A DNA stretch of 42,503 nucleotides from an uncultured Nitrospira sp. (GCA_902500715.1 CABVRO010000012.1:1-42503), one strand, 5' to 3'; positions 1 to 14,036 are shown, counted from the stretch's first letter. Notes: a model not told the origin generated them from the sequence alone. Numbers and translations: made by a program.

Positions 1-1
1 C

Positions 2-1174
<1,173 letters not shown>

Positions 1175-1197
1175 GAATGTATCCGTTAATTAAGAGT

Positions 1198-1232
1198 CAG
1201 GCGTGAGGGTGAAACGAATCTCCCTACGCCTG
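1198..1232 (+). promoter_or_regulatory. Stem-loop in the icd-frdB intergenic gap
   Basis: CAGGCGT-g-AGGG pairs with CCCT-ACGCCTG across a 12-nt loop, giving an 11-bp stem with one bulged G. No T-run follows, so it is not a classical intrinsic terminator. It ends 25 nt before the frdB-like start codon. It could be an mRNA processing or stabilising element that sets different levels for icd and the downstream genes. That role is an inference. Confidence 0.4.
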
Positions 1233-1257
1233 GCTTGAAGCGGTCTACGAGAGAAAC

Positions 1258-1968
1258 ATGGCACAAGAAGACACCAACGTGATCGATCAGCCAGAAGTGT
1301 TGCGCCACAAAATGGTGACGATTGAAATCTCCGGTAAGAAATATGAAGTGCCGGAAGGCATCACCGTCATCAAAGCATTGTGGCACACAGGTCAGGAGGT
1401 AGTGCGCGGAGCTGGTTGTCTTGGCGGGTTCTGTGGGGCATGTGCGACCTACTATCGAACCAAGGATGATCCTAAAGTTCGGACCTGCTTGGCTTGTCAG
1501 ATGGCTGTGGAAGACGGCATGTCTTTCACCATCATGCCACCGTTTCCTGCTCGTAAGGCTCTGTATGACATCCAGTCGCTCAAAGACCCGAAGCAAGACC
1601 TCTTCAATCTCTATCCGGAAGCGCCCCTTTGCCGCAATTGCAATGCTTGTACAGAAGCCTGTCCTCAGAAAATCGATGTGCGGGAAGGGGTGTGGAAGGC
1701 AGTGTTCGGTGATTTCAAGAGCGTCTCCGAGATGTTCATGGATTGCGTCATGTGCGGGATGTGCACGCCGGTGTGTATTGCCGACATCGCTCCCAATCTG
1801 GTCGCCCTATACGTAAGCCGGGCGCAAGGTGCTCATTTCACCGAGAAGCCGGAGGGGCTGGATATCCGTATCAAGGAAATTCAAGACGGCCGTTTCAACG
1901 ATGAATGGAACAAGGTGCTCGCAATGAACGAACAGGAGCTGGCCGACCACTGCGCGACAGTGAAGTAA
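1258..1968 (+). CDS. Fumarate reductase/succinate dehydrogenase iron-sulfur subunit-like protein
   Basis: This 236-residue electron-transfer subunit has two parts. The N-terminal half holds a plant-type [2Fe-2S] pattern (C54, C59, C62 and C77, with C80 nearby). The C-terminal half holds two CX2CX2CX3C motifs (C125/128/131/135 and C163/166/169/173). This is the SdhB/FrdB arrangement, except that the second motif is a full four-cysteine set. It would pass electrons between a donor and the flavoprotein encoded 69 bp downstream. No membrane-anchor subunit (SdhC/D) follows, so the complex is probably soluble or uses an unlinked partner. GAGAGAAAC before the ATG is a modest ribosome binding site. 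The family is secure. The physiological donor is unknown. Confidence 0.82.
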   Translation: MAQEDTNVIDQPEVLRHKMVTIEISGKKYEVPEGITVIKALWHTGQEVVRGAGCLGGFCGACATYYRTKDDPKVRTCLACQMAVEDGMSFTIMPPFPARKALYDIQSLKDPKQDLFNLYPEAPLCRNCNACTEACPQKIDVREGVWKAVFGDFKSVSEMFMDCVMCGMCTPVCIADIAPNLVALYVSRAQGAHFTEKPEGLDIRIKEIQDGRFNDEWNKVLAMNEQELADHCATVK

Positions 1969-2037
1969 TGCCTCGTGCCGTCCGCCGGTCTCGGGCAGAT
2001 ATGCCCGGAGACTGTGCTCCGTGCTGAAAGTGAAGCC

Positions 2038-3639
2038 ATGGATATTCACGCACTCCAACAGATTGTCCACCAGACTCGGGACGCTCGCCGTAAACAGACT
2101 ATCCCCAAGTTCTCCCCGGTCGATCGCGACCAGCTGATCCATAAATATCATCCTGATTACCGTACCAGTGCCTATCGTCCGATTCGATTTGGCCCGAACG
2201 CGAAGGACAAAACGGTCGTCGAACTTGCTGCACTTCTTGAAGGTGATAGCTCAATCGCTGAGAATATTGATCTAACTCCACACTACACCACGGATGTTTT
2301 GGTCGTCGGCGGCGGCGGTGCTGGGTGTGCGGCTGCGTTGCATGCCCATGGTACCGGTGCGAAGGTGATTCTTGCCACCAAGCTGCGACTTGGTGACTCC
2401 AATAGTGTGATGGCTCAAGGCGGGATGCAGATTTCCGTCGCGCCGGAGGATTCTCCGGTCACCCATTTCCTCGACACGCTCAAGGGCGGCCATATGCAGA
2501 ATGACCACGAATTACTCAAGGTCATGGTTGAGGATGGACCTTCCATTGCCAAGTGGTTAATTGAACTAGGCGTACTTTTTGACCGGCAGGCCGATGGCAA
2601 TCTGCACGTCAAGAAGGGAGGGGGGAGCTCTAAGCCACGCCTTCTGACTTGCTCGGACTACACTGGCCTAGAGATCATGCGCGTCCTTAAAGACGAGGTG
2701 CTGAATCAAAAGATCCAGCTCCTGGAATTCTGCGCGGCCGTTGAATTGCTCAGCGACGACAACGGGCATTGCACAGGCGCCATATTCAAGGATCTCGACA
2801 ATCACAGACAGGTGGTGGTGGCTGCCAAGTCTGTGATTCTTGCGACCGGTGGCATCGGCCGGCTGCACATTCAAGGCTTCCCCACGAGCAATCATTACGG
2901 CGCCACCGGTGACGGGTTGTGCCTCTCGTATCGGATGGGCGCAAAGCTCGATCATATCGATACATTCCAGTATCACCCGTCAGGCGCGGTGTATCCTGAG
3001 CAATTGATCGGCGCATTGGTTACGGAGGGTATCAGGTCGGAAGGCGGCCATCTGGTGAACGCCAAAGGAGAGCGATTTGTGAATGAGCTCGATACCCGCG
3101 ACGTCGTCTCTTCCTCCATTATTCGTGAATGTGAGGAGGGCCGTGGTATTCGCACCATGTCGGGTCGAGTCGGGGTTTGGTTGGATACGCCGTTGCTCGA
3201 TGCAGAGCATGGGCCGGGTACGGTGGAAAAGCATTTTCCTGCCATGATGATGCAGTTTGAGCGATTCGGTATCGATATCAGTAAGGATCCTGTCCTCATT
3301 TATCCGACGTTGCACTATCAGAACGGCGGAGTGAAGATCGATGCCAACTCGGAAACCAATGTGAAGAATCTCTTCGTTGCCGGAGAAGCTTCCGGGGGAT
3401 TGCACGGACGGAATCGATTGATGGGGAATTCGCTGCTAGACCTCATGGTGTTTGGAAAGCGCTCAGGGTTGACCGCGGCATCGCGCGCCGGATCCATGCC
3501 ACAAGGGAAGCTCACGCTCCAACATCTGCGACGATTCCGAGCGGAGGCGAAACAGCACGGCAGTTCCAGCGGTGTGATCTCTCCGATGATTCTCCCCGCC
3601 TATACGAGAAAAGAACCAGAGCGTACGGTGAATGGCTGA
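2038..3639 (+). CDS. Fumarate reductase/succinate dehydrogenase flavoprotein subunit
   Basis: FAD-containing catalytic subunit of about 533 residues. A Rossmann motif (DVLVVGGGGAGCAAALHA) begins near residue 86 after an unusual ~85-residue N-terminal segment. Family blocks follow: FQYHPSGAVYP, TRDVVSSSI with the catalytic arginine region, and GEASGGLHGRNRLMGNSLLD near the C-terminus, which binds FAD. The chosen ATG gives a protein beginning MDIHALQQ. A GTG at 1975 would add 21 residues but has no ribosome binding site. It pairs with the iron-sulfur subunit immediately upstream and precedes sucC, so succinate/fumarate and succinate/succinyl-CoA steps are clustered. The reductive direction is inferred from the likely autotrophic host. 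No membrane anchor or HdrB-like CCG-domain subunit is seen nearby. Confidence 0.87.
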   Translation: MDIHALQQIVHQTRDARRKQTIPKFSPVDRDQLIHKYHPDYRTSAYRPIRFGPNAKDKTVVELAALLEGDSSIAENIDLTPHYTTDVLVVGGGGAGCAAALHAHGTGAKVILATKLRLGDSNSVMAQGGMQISVAPEDSPVTHFLDTLKGGHMQNDHELLKVMVEDGPSIAKWLIELGVLFDRQADGNLHVKKGGGSSKPRLLTCSDYTGLEIMRVLKDEVLNQKIQLLEFCAAVELLSDDNGHCTGAIFKDLDNHRQVVVAAKSVILATGGIGRLHIQGFPTSNHYGATGDGLCLSYRMGAKLDHIDTFQYHPSGAVYPEQLIGALVTEGIRSEGGHLVNAKGERFVNELDTRDVVSSSIIRECEEGRGIRTMSGRVGVWLDTPLLDAEHGPGTVEKHFPAMMMQFERFGIDISKDPVLIYPTLHYQNGGVKIDANSETNVKNLFVAGEASGGLHGRNRLMGNSLLDLMVFGKRSGLTAASRAGSMPQGKLTLQHLRRFRAEAKQHGSSSGVISPMILPAYTRKEPERTVNG

Positions 3640-3724
3640 TGGCGGCTGGTCCTGGTCAGCAGACCGCGCCGATAGTCACGATCTACGCCATTTGTCATGA
3701 GCCACTAGCTCTTATGAGGTTTCA

Positions 3725-4903
<1,179 letters not shown>

Positions 4904-4914
4904 AGGAGAAGACC

Positions 4915-5787
4915 GTGAGCATTCTCGTCAATAAGAATACGCGGGTGGTAGTGCAGGGGATCACAGGGAAGGAAGGATCTTTCCACGCGACGCAATGCAA
5001 AGCGTATGGCACCAAGATGGTCGCCGGAGTGACGCCGGGCAAGGCCGGGCAGGAAGTTGAGGGCATCCCCGTCTTTAACACCGTGGCCGATGCTGTGAAG
5101 AAGACCGACTGCGATACCTCTTTGATTTTTGTGCCGCCGCCATTCTGTGCGGATGCGATCCTGGAAGCCGCTGATGCGGGTGTCAAACTGATTATCTGCA
5201 TCACCGAAGGTATTCCGGTAAACGATATGGTGAAGGTGAAACGTGCGCTGCATGGACGTGATGTCCGACTGATCGGTCCGAACTGCCCAGGCGTCATCAC
5301 AGTGGATGAAGCCAAGATCGGGATCATGCCAGGATTCATTCATAAACGTGGTGTAGTCGGCGTCGTGTCGCGCAGCGGCACCCTGACGTATGAAGCCGTT
5401 CATCAACTGTCGACGTTGGGGCTCGGAGAAACGACCTGTGTGGGAATCGGCGGAGATCCCGTCAACGGCACAGGATTCGTCGACGTCTTGCCCTTGTTCG
5501 AGAAAGATTCTGAAACACAGGCTGTCGTGATGATCGGTGAAATCGGCGGCGACGCGGAAGAGAAGGCGGCCGAATATATTAAGAAGCACGTCAAGAAGCC
5601 GGTGATCAGTTTCATTGCTGGGATCACGGCTCCGCCGGGGCGCCGTATGGGACATGCAGGCGCCATCATTTCAGGCGGCAAGGGGACGGCAACGGAAAAA
5701 ATGAAGGCGCTGGAAGCTGCTGGTGTACGAGTCGTGAAGAATCCCGCTGAGATCGGGCAGGCCGTGAAGGCGGCACTCGGTCGCTAG
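4915..5787 (+). CDS. sucD: Succinate--CoA ligase [ADP-forming], alpha subunit
   Basis: A 290-residue alpha subunit starting at GTG, 11 bp after sucC and preceded by AAGGAGAAGACC, which fixes the start; a longer open frame into sucC is not needed. The N-terminal CoA-binding Rossmann domain shows [12 protein letters not shown]. The family block GPNCPGVI is present near residue 123, and the phosphorylated histidine lies in [17 protein letters not shown] near residue 246. It completes the succinyl-CoA synthetase and is the last gene before a strong terminator. Confidence 0.97.
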   Translation: MSILVNKNTRVVVQGITGKEGSFHATQCKAYGTKMVAGVTPGKAGQEVEGIPVFNTVADAVKKTDCDTSLIFVPPPFCADAILEAADAGVKLIICITEGIPVNDMVKVKRALHGRDVRLIGPNCPGVITVDEAKIGIMPGFIHKRGVVGVVSRSGTLTYEAVHQLSTLGLGETTCVGIGGDPVNGTGFVDVLPLFEKDSETQAVVMIGEIGGDAEEKAAEYIKKHVKKPVISFIAGITAPPGRRMGHAGAIISGGKGTATEKMKALEAAGVRVVKNPAEIGQAVKAALGR

Positions 5788-5805
5788 TCAGGGGTCTCTT
5801 TCCAA

Positions 5806-5840
5806 AGAGGGCGTCGGATCTGATCCGACGCCCTCTTTTC
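5806..5840 (+). terminator. Intrinsic terminator after sucD
   Basis: A perfect 15-bp inverted repeat (AGAGGGCGTCGGATC / GATCCGACGCCCTCT) with one central base is followed by TTTCG. It lies 18 bp after the sucD stop and closes the icd-frd-sucCD run. The two arms are so close that the real loop must open part of the central GATC pairs. Confidence 0.9.
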
Positions 5841-6077
5841 GTTTGTAGACGAGGGCAATGCCGGCGAAGGGACGGCTCGGCATCGCCGTTGCTTTCTGTG
5901 TCCGATGCCCTTTGTCAGAATCTTCCCTTTTTCCCTCCTGCCAGACGTGGTACTGTAAGACGCCTCACGAGGGTCGATCGGCCTGAGTGATTCGGTCTCT
6001 CTGCAATGAGAAGCTGGATCCTCCGTCCACGAGCAGAACGAGGAATTCGGTTACTGTCCCGATGAAAGGACATTACT

Positions 6078-7712
6078 ATGCTGGTGTTTCTGATACATGT
6101 GCGCGATCCCCAGTTTTATGCCCTTCCGGCAAAGACGCGAGCCAAGAACGGGCGTATTCGGGTCATGGGGTTTCCGCCCATCGGCATTATGTCGCTGTCG
6201 TCGGTGTTGAAGCGGGCAGGGCATGAATGCGTGATGTTCGATCAGGCACATCCTGAGACTCCCAATGAATTCATTATCGAAGAAATAAAACGACGGAAGC
6301 CCGCCTTGGTGGGTCTGAGCTTCCTCAGTACTACGAGCTATCCCTATGCAAAAATTCTTGCTCGCCAGATTCGAGCGGCCGATAGCACCGTCAAGCTAGC
6401 CTTCGGCGGAGTATTTGCCAGTCTGAACGCGGGCTTGGTGAAACTCCAGTGTCCGGAAGTCGATTTTGTGTGTCGAGGAGACGGGGAGCAGTTGTTGTTG
6501 GATTTGCTCGATCGTCTTGATGATCCGCAAGAAGTAGGCGGTGTCACCTGGGCGAAAGACGGCAAGGTGATCAATAACCCAAACAGGACGATGGAGCGCC
6601 ACCTGGATCAGTGGCCATTTCCTGACCGGGAAAGCCTGGAATTAGACTTTGTCGAGTCGATGCCGTTGGACGTACCGGCCGTGCTATCGATGGAGCGATT
6701 TACGACCATGCAGACTTCGCGGGGCTGCCCCTGGCCCTGTGTCTTCTGTGACATTCCCATATTCAATGAGGGGAAGTGGCGGGCACGTAGTGCGCAGCAC
6801 GTCGTTGATGAGCTGAAGTATCTCGAGGCGAACGGGTATGGGTCTGTCTACTTCGTCGATGATCACTTTTTACTGCAGCCGAAGCGGATCGATGCGATTT
6901 GTAAAGGGATCATCGATGCCAAACTGACGATCCAATGGGGAATCGAAGGTCGGGTTGATTCGGTGGCCCAGCACCTCTTCCCCGCCATGGCTCAGGCGCA
7001 TTGCCGGACGGTGATGTTCGGCATCGAAAGCGGCAGTCAGAAAATTCTGGATCGTCTCCAGAAGGAGCAGACGCTCGCCGAGGTGGAGACCGCCGTGAGA
7101 AACGCCAAGAAGGCCGGGATCGAAATCGTTCACGGGTTCTTTACTGTGGGCAATCCAGACGAGACAGTCGAGGACATGCAGAAGACGTTCGAGTTCGCTT
7201 CAAAACTTCCGTTGGACACCTTCGGATTCAATCGACTGTGCGTCTATCGGGGCACACCTCTGTGGCAGGAATATGTCAAGCGCGGATTGGTGAGCGACGC
7301 CAAGGACTGGTACAAGTATTTTAAGTGCTCGGAGATTGATCCGACCTGTTTGCCGGGGGCGGTTATCAATTCAGTTCGCCAAGAGGGCCTGAAGAAGCTG
7401 TTTATTTATAAGCTTACCCGTTATCCGATTCAGACCTTCAAGCTCCTGCGCCGATTCTTGCGCTTCATGCCGTTCCGCGATGTGGCCTATCTCATCATCA
7501 AGCCGTTCTTGGGCCAGAAGAAGGGGGCGACCAAGGCCGAAGTCTTGTCGCGTGCGGTGGAGCATGCGGAGATGAAAGACGCCGCAGCGCAATTGACCCA
7601 GTTGAGCGATGAGTTGCTGCACAGTGTGCTGGAAGAGTCAAAGGCCGAGCGTCAGCGGATTCAGCAGGAGGCCGAAGGATCCCGCGAACTTCCCATGGTC
7701 AACTCACGTTAG
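6078..7712 (+). CDS. B12-binding-domain radical SAM protein
   Basis: A 544-residue enzyme. Residues ~1-160 look like a cobalamin-binding Rossmann domain (PPIGIMSLSSVLKRAGHECV, then VGLSFLSTTSYPYAK and a FGGVFASLN strand). The radical SAM domain follows with C217-x3-C221-x2-C224 (SRGCPWPCVFC) for the [4Fe-4S] cluster, then FVDDHF and MFGIESGSQKILDRL, typical of this superfamily. Residues ~430-544 form a basic, helical, probably substrate-specific tail. No clear DxHxxG cobalamin motif is visible, so true B12 binding is uncertain. The start is supported by AAAGGA 8-9 bp upstream. The gene stands alone between sucD and convergent ahcY, so context gives no substrate. Hopanoid or lipid methylation is conceivable because a hopanoid cyclase lies in the window, but nothing proves it. 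Confidence 0.82.
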   Translation: MLVFLIHVRDPQFYALPAKTRAKNGRIRVMGFPPIGIMSLSSVLKRAGHECVMFDQAHPETPNEFIIEEIKRRKPALVGLSFLSTTSYPYAKILARQIRAADSTVKLAFGGVFASLNAGLVKLQCPEVDFVCRGDGEQLLLDLLDRLDDPQEVGGVTWAKDGKVINNPNRTMERHLDQWPFPDRESLELDFVESMPLDVPAVLSMERFTTMQTSRGCPWPCVFCDIPIFNEGKWRARSAQHVVDELKYLEANGYGSVYFVDDHFLLQPKRIDAICKGIIDAKLTIQWGIEGRVDSVAQHLFPAMAQAHCRTVMFGIESGSQKILDRLQKEQTLAEVETAVRNAKKAGIEIVHGFFTVGNPDETVEDMQKTFEFASKLPLDTFGFNRLCVYRGTPLWQEYVKRGLVSDAKDWYKYFKCSEIDPTCLPGAVINSVRQEGLKKLFIYKLTRYPIQTFKLLRRFLRFMPFRDVAYLIIKPFLGQKKGATKAEVLSRAVEHAEMKDAAAQLTQLSDELLHSVLEESKAERQRIQQEAEGSRELPMVNSR

Positions 7713-8068
7713 TCTGCGCAGGGTCGGCACCACCTGTCGGTTGTCCCTGTGCGTTAGCAAGTGAGGGTTGGACTTGACGGGCCCTGTATCTACTCGGGAA
7801 AAGTTCACTCTACGTCTGCTGTGCTTCGAAGTTATATCCCCGCCCAAGCGTAAGGCCGGCGGGAGGGTGGCTTCATCACAATCGATTTTCGATACTTGTC
7901 AGAGGCGACGCCAGGTATTCGGTATGACGGTGTAAACGTTATGGAGCGTAGAAAGGAAGAGTAGTCGGCGCGTCCGGAGTGATTTCAGAAGCTCGCGTAG
8001 CCGTTCAGCATTAAGCGGTGGATGGGCCGGAGCCGCCACTACAGCAGCTCCGGCCTTCTCCGATAAGA
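7713..8068. other. Convergent intergenic region, no gene recognised
   Basis: This 356-bp gap lies between the 3' ends of the radical SAM gene and ahcY. A possible 62-codon minus-strand frame (7899-8087) overlaps the end of ahcY and has no recognisable domain, so it is not called. The only clear structure is the hairpin at 8025-8055. Confidence 0.6.
8025..8055 (-). terminator. GC-rich hairpin downstream of ahcY
   Basis: GGCCGGAGC and GCTCCGGCC form a perfect 9-bp stem with a 13-nt loop, starting 14 bp past the ahcY stop. No T-run follows on either strand, so it may be a factor-assisted terminator or a 3' end stabiliser. Confidence 0.45.
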
Positions 8069-10580
<2,512 letters not shown>

Positions 10581-10978
10581 TGTTCCCCCTGGAATTGAAG
10601 TGATACGAGGATGCGGCGATTGAAGTCAGGTGGTACGGCGACTGATTGTGGAAGCCGCTACGCTTAAGATGATCAGGCAACTCCGCAAAAAACTAAGGCA
10701 ATAGTAGCTGACCGGTCTGTTTTTGTCCACCGTTCTGGTGGAATTGGTTGAGTCTCGCGCCGGACAAGCGTCTTGCTTGACAGTCCTTTAAGACGACTTG
10801 TAAGATAGCTTACTTTTCGCGCATTTGGAACATTTTTCATCATAAACGCTCCGCCCCGGCACTTCCAGCCTCGTGGTACCGACCTGCATTGGCGCAGGAT
10901 TCCACACGCAGCTCGTCATTGGGTATGATGATGGGATTTGTATGACAGCCAGGTCGAAGCAGCTAGGTATGTTGATTC
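10581..10978. other. Divergent metK-resB intergenic region
   Basis: This 398-bp gap holds a predicted plus-strand sigma70 promoter (10777-10806) and a perfect 6-bp inverted repeat (TCCACC-5-GGTGGA, 10726-10742). The core signatures of SAM-I, SAM-II and SAH riboswitches were looked for on the metK strand and not seen. No coding frame with a recognisable product is present. Confidence 0.5.
10777..10806 (+). promoter_or_regulatory. Predicted sigma70 promoter for the cytochrome c biogenesis operon
   Basis: TTGACA is followed after 18 bp by TAAGAT. It points toward resB, whose start codon is ~170 bp downstream, so the leader would be long. Confidence 0.55.
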
Positions 10979-12415
10979 ATGAACGATAAACCCGATGCAG
11001 CATCCGATGTGAGCGCATCCGCTCCGCGCACCTCCGGCCTTGGCTGGGAGGAGTTTTCACGCGAGGTCGTGGATTTTTTTGCTTCGATCAAGCTGGCGAT
11101 GTTTCTGTTCATTGTGCTCGCTATGACTGCGACAATCGGCACGGTCATTCAACAGGGCGAGCGCCCGGAAACCTATGTGCAGGAATATGGAGAAGAAGCC
11201 TATCGCTGGTTCCTACGATTGGGTTTCACCGATGTCTATCACACCTGGTGGTTTACCAGTCTGTTGGGGCTCCTGTGCGTCAATTCTCTCACGTGTTTCC
11301 ATAAACGATTTCCCAGTGTATGGCGGTCCATGCGTCAGGATAAGGTCAGTGTGTCGCTGGCGTTTATCCAGGGTAGGAAGCAGCTGACCACCCTTTCGCT
11401 CAATCAATCGAGAGACGCGGTGGCCGAGCGACTCGTAAAACTCTTCGCTGAAAAGGGTTACCAGGTGCTGGCGAAGAGCGATCCCGGCGAGGTGACGGTC
11501 TACGCGACCAAAGGGATTATGGGCCGTGTCGGCGCGCATGTGGCCCACCTCAGCGCTACGGTCATCGTGCTGGGAGGACTGCTGGGCAGCTATTATGGAT
11601 TTCAGGAGTTCGGGGTGTGTCTCGAAGGCCAGACCTACCACATTCCGCGCGGCAACTTCGATCTTCGTGTCGATAAGTTCTGGATCGACTACCATGAGAA
11701 CGGATCGGTAAAATCCTACAACAGCACCTTGACCGTGATCGATCAAGGCACTCCCACCACAACCAAGACGATTACGGTGAACGATCCCTTGGTCTACAAG
11801 GGGATCTGGTTTTACCAATCCAGTTATGGGGATGCGTGGGATCAGATCGAGGCGGCTCGAATCAACATTAAGGAGAAGGGCAGCGACAAGATTATTGCGA
11901 CGGTCGATCTGGAATGGAATAAGGAAAAGGCCGTCGACGGTCTTCCATTGAAGATGAAGATGACGGATTTTGTGGCCGACTTCGCGTTTAATTCGACCGA
12001 GAAGAAGGTATTTTCAAAAACTGCGGAGCATGCCAATCCCGCGATTCGGCTGGCGGTTGATGAGCGGAGTAGTGTGCAGTCCACTCCCTGGGTGTTCTAT
12101 CATTATCCCGACCTCTTCGAGATCAAGGACTCCGCATACCAATTCGAATTCATCGGATATCAGCCGAAGAAGTTCACCGGGCTGCAGATTGCCAGAAATC
12201 CTGGCATCAATATGGTCTGGATCGGGTGTACGATGCTGGTGGTGGGCATGACTCTGTCGTCGCTGATTTATCATCGGCGGTTATGGGCGAAGATCATTCC
12301 CGGCGAGTCCGGTGTCACGCTCCATCTTGGCGGAACAACGCACAAAAGCCAGATCGATTTCCAAAAAGAGTTCAGGAAGTTGACGGAAAAAATTAACGCT
12401 CAGGCCCAATCCTGA
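10979..12415 (+). CDS. resB: Cytochrome c biogenesis protein ResB (Ccs1)
   Basis: A 478-residue membrane protein of System II cytochrome c maturation, which with CcsA carries and attaches haem to apocytochromes on the periplasmic side. A first membrane helix (KLAMFLFIVLAMTATIGTVI) and the following IQQGERPETY are typical of ResB. A second helix sits near WWFTSLLGLLCVNSLTC, a third near residues 185-205 (AHLSATVIVLGGLLG), and the last near GINMVWIGCTMLVVGMTLSS. A large periplasmic domain lies between the third and fourth helices and contains YKGIWFYQSSYGDAWDQ. It is the first gene of a compact run with ccsA, two tlpA-like genes and ccdA. Confidence 0.93.
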   Translation: MNDKPDAASDVSASAPRTSGLGWEEFSREVVDFFASIKLAMFLFIVLAMTATIGTVIQQGERPETYVQEYGEEAYRWFLRLGFTDVYHTWWFTSLLGLLCVNSLTCFHKRFPSVWRSMRQDKVSVSLAFIQGRKQLTTLSLNQSRDAVAERLVKLFAEKGYQVLAKSDPGEVTVYATKGIMGRVGAHVAHLSATVIVLGGLLGSYYGFQEFGVCLEGQTYHIPRGNFDLRVDKFWIDYHENGSVKSYNSTLTVIDQGTPTTTKTITVNDPLVYKGIWFYQSSYGDAWDQIEAARINIKEKGSDKIIATVDLEWNKEKAVDGLPLKMKMTDFVADFAFNSTEKKVFSKTAEHANPAIRLAVDERSSVQSTPWVFYHYPDLFEIKDSAYQFEFIGYQPKKFTGLQIARNPGINMVWIGCTMLVVGMTLSSLIYHRRLWAKIIPGESGVTLHLGGTTHKSQIDFQKEFRKLTEKINAQAQS

Positions 12416-12492
12416 AGATCGCTGCCGCGCGACCGAGAGCAACGTTTCATTCGGTCTGCGCTGCACGCTAGGATAGACAGACGGAGGTCCGT

Positions 12493-13407
12493 ATGATGCG
12501 ATCACTGTTCCTATTCGATATGACGTTCTGGTTGTATTTAGCCGCGTTAGGGTTGTATGTGGCCTATCTGTTCGCAAAACGTCCTGCCATGCAGATGGTT
12601 CCGGCCGGGCATCCGATTGAGGACCTTGAAGAACGTGATGGCGCATGGGCCACACAATTGGGGCAAGTGGCGACCCTCGTCACCGTATTCGGGTGGGTGC
12701 TGAACACGTTGGCCCTCACGACGCGGGCATTTGAGCGAATGGAACATTCAGGCACCTTCGCGCCCTGGTCAAACCAGTTCGAGGCAATGGCCTATGTGTC
12801 CTGGGCCATTATCTTGGGCTACGTGCTTCTCGAATTCCGCTACAGGATTAAGGCCGTCGGTGCCTTTGTGGTGGGAATCGGGTTTATTGCCATGGGCGCC
12901 GCGTCGCTCTTGCCCTATCGATACCAGACGGCAGAGCCGCTCGTTCCGGCCCTGAACAGCTACTGGATCTACATCCATGTCTCCGTCACGTTGACCAGCT
13001 ACGCGGCGTTTGCCATGGCCGGTGGATTGGGCCTGATGTATCTCTTCAAAGAACGGGCGGTCAATCGTGGCAGTCAGTCGCGGTTTTATGCCGCCTTTCC
13101 CGATCTCGAAACCATCGATGAGCTTGGCTATAAGGCGATCATGCTGGGGTTTCCGCTGCTGGCCTTCGGGATCATCCTCGGAGCAATGTGGGCGAACTAT
13201 GCCTGGGGCGGGTACTGGAGTTGGGATCCCAAGGAGACCTGGTCGTTGATCGTATGGCTGATCTATGGGGCCTATATTCATGCTCGTATGACGCGAGGGT
13301 GGGAAGGCCATAAAGCGGCCATCTACGCCATCTTTGGATTTCTCATGGTCGTGTTCTGTTTCTGGGGAGTGAATTTTCTGCTCTCCGGTCTACACGCGTA
13401 CGCTTAG
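12493..13407 (+). CDS. ccsA: Cytochrome c biogenesis protein CcsA (haem-handling)
   Basis: A 304-residue polytopic protein of the CcmC/CcmF/CcsA superfamily. The haem-binding tryptophan-rich motif WGGYWSWDPKETWSLI lies near residue 239, flanked by histidine-containing membrane helices (YIHVSVTLTSYAAFAMAGG and a C-terminal EGHKAAIYAIFGF). It pairs with ResB to deliver and ligate haem. GGAGG seven bases before the ATG supports the start. It lies 77 bp after resB and three bases before the next gene. Confidence 0.94.
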   Translation: MMRSLFLFDMTFWLYLAALGLYVAYLFAKRPAMQMVPAGHPIEDLEERDGAWATQLGQVATLVTVFGWVLNTLALTTRAFERMEHSGTFAPWSNQFEAMAYVSWAIILGYVLLEFRYRIKAVGAFVVGIGFIAMGAASLLPYRYQTAEPLVPALNSYWIYIHVSVTLTSYAAFAMAGGLGLMYLFKERAVNRGSQSRFYAAFPDLETIDELGYKAIMLGFPLLAFGIILGAMWANYAWGGYWSWDPKETWSLIVWLIYGAYIHARMTRGWEGHKAAIYAIFGFLMVVFCFWGVNFLLSGLHAYA

Positions 13408-13410
13408 CCG

Positions 13411-14034
13411 ATGGCTGATCAATCGATACAGAACCCATCCGGCACGGGCTCACCGACCGGTCCGTCCCGTATCCTGGTAGTAATTGCCGCTGCGGCCATT
13501 CTGGGCGTGATGTTTCTCGTAGTTTGGCTACAGAGTTCCAAGTATGAGCCATTGATAGTGGGGAAAGAGGCGCCGGACTTTCAATTGCCCGACTTAAACG
13601 AGAAACAGCTGCGGTTATCGGACTATCGGGGCAAAGTGGTTTTCTTGAATTTCTGGGCAACCTGGTGCAAACCGTGCCGTGAAGAAATGCCCTCAATGGA
13701 AGTGTTGTACAAAAATTTTGAGAAGGACGGCTTGGTAATTCTGGCGGTCAGTATTGACCGGGTGACGACGAAAAAAGAAATACCTCCGTTCGTGAAGGGT
13801 TTGAACCTTACATTTCCCGTATTGGTTGATTCCTGGGGCCAGACCGACAAGCGTTATAAGTTGATGGGTGTCCCCGAAACCTACATCATCGATCAGCAGG
13901 GCGTCCTGCGTGAAAAAGTGATCGGGCCTCGGGATTGGACACGATTGGATAATCTCAAGGTGTTGACCCAACTCCTCAAGCCTGCGGAGAAGGCCGCCCA
14001 TGCGCCCCCTGCTCAGGCGCTTCCAGCGTCGTAA
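13411..14034 (+). CDS. TlpA/ResA-like membrane-anchored thiol-disulfide oxidoreductase
   Basis: A 207-residue protein with an N-terminal membrane anchor (ILVVIAAAAILGVMFLVVWL, residues ~24-43) and a thioredoxin-like domain in the periplasm. The redox motif is WCKPC with C86 and C89, preceded by VVFLNFWATW. A GVPETYIID cis-proline loop is present. In System II it would reduce apocytochrome CXXCH cysteines using electrons from CcdA. It starts three bases after ccsA. The Ala/Pro-rich C-terminal tail is probably disordered. Confidence 0.9.
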   Translation: MADQSIQNPSGTGSPTGPSRILVVIAAAAILGVMFLVVWLQSSKYEPLIVGKEAPDFQLPDLNEKQLRLSDYRGKVVFLNFWATWCKPCREEMPSMEVLYKNFEKDGLVILAVSIDRVTTKKEIPPFVKGLNLTFPVLVDSWGQTDKRYKLMGVPETYIIDQQGVLREKVIGPRDWTRLDNLKVLTQLLKPAEKAAHAPPAQALPAS

Positions 14035-14036
14035 CG

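Noticed and set aside
10581..10978. SAM or SAH riboswitch upstream of metK
   Set aside because: I looked for the known core motifs on the minus strand and did not find them. A covariance model search could overturn this.
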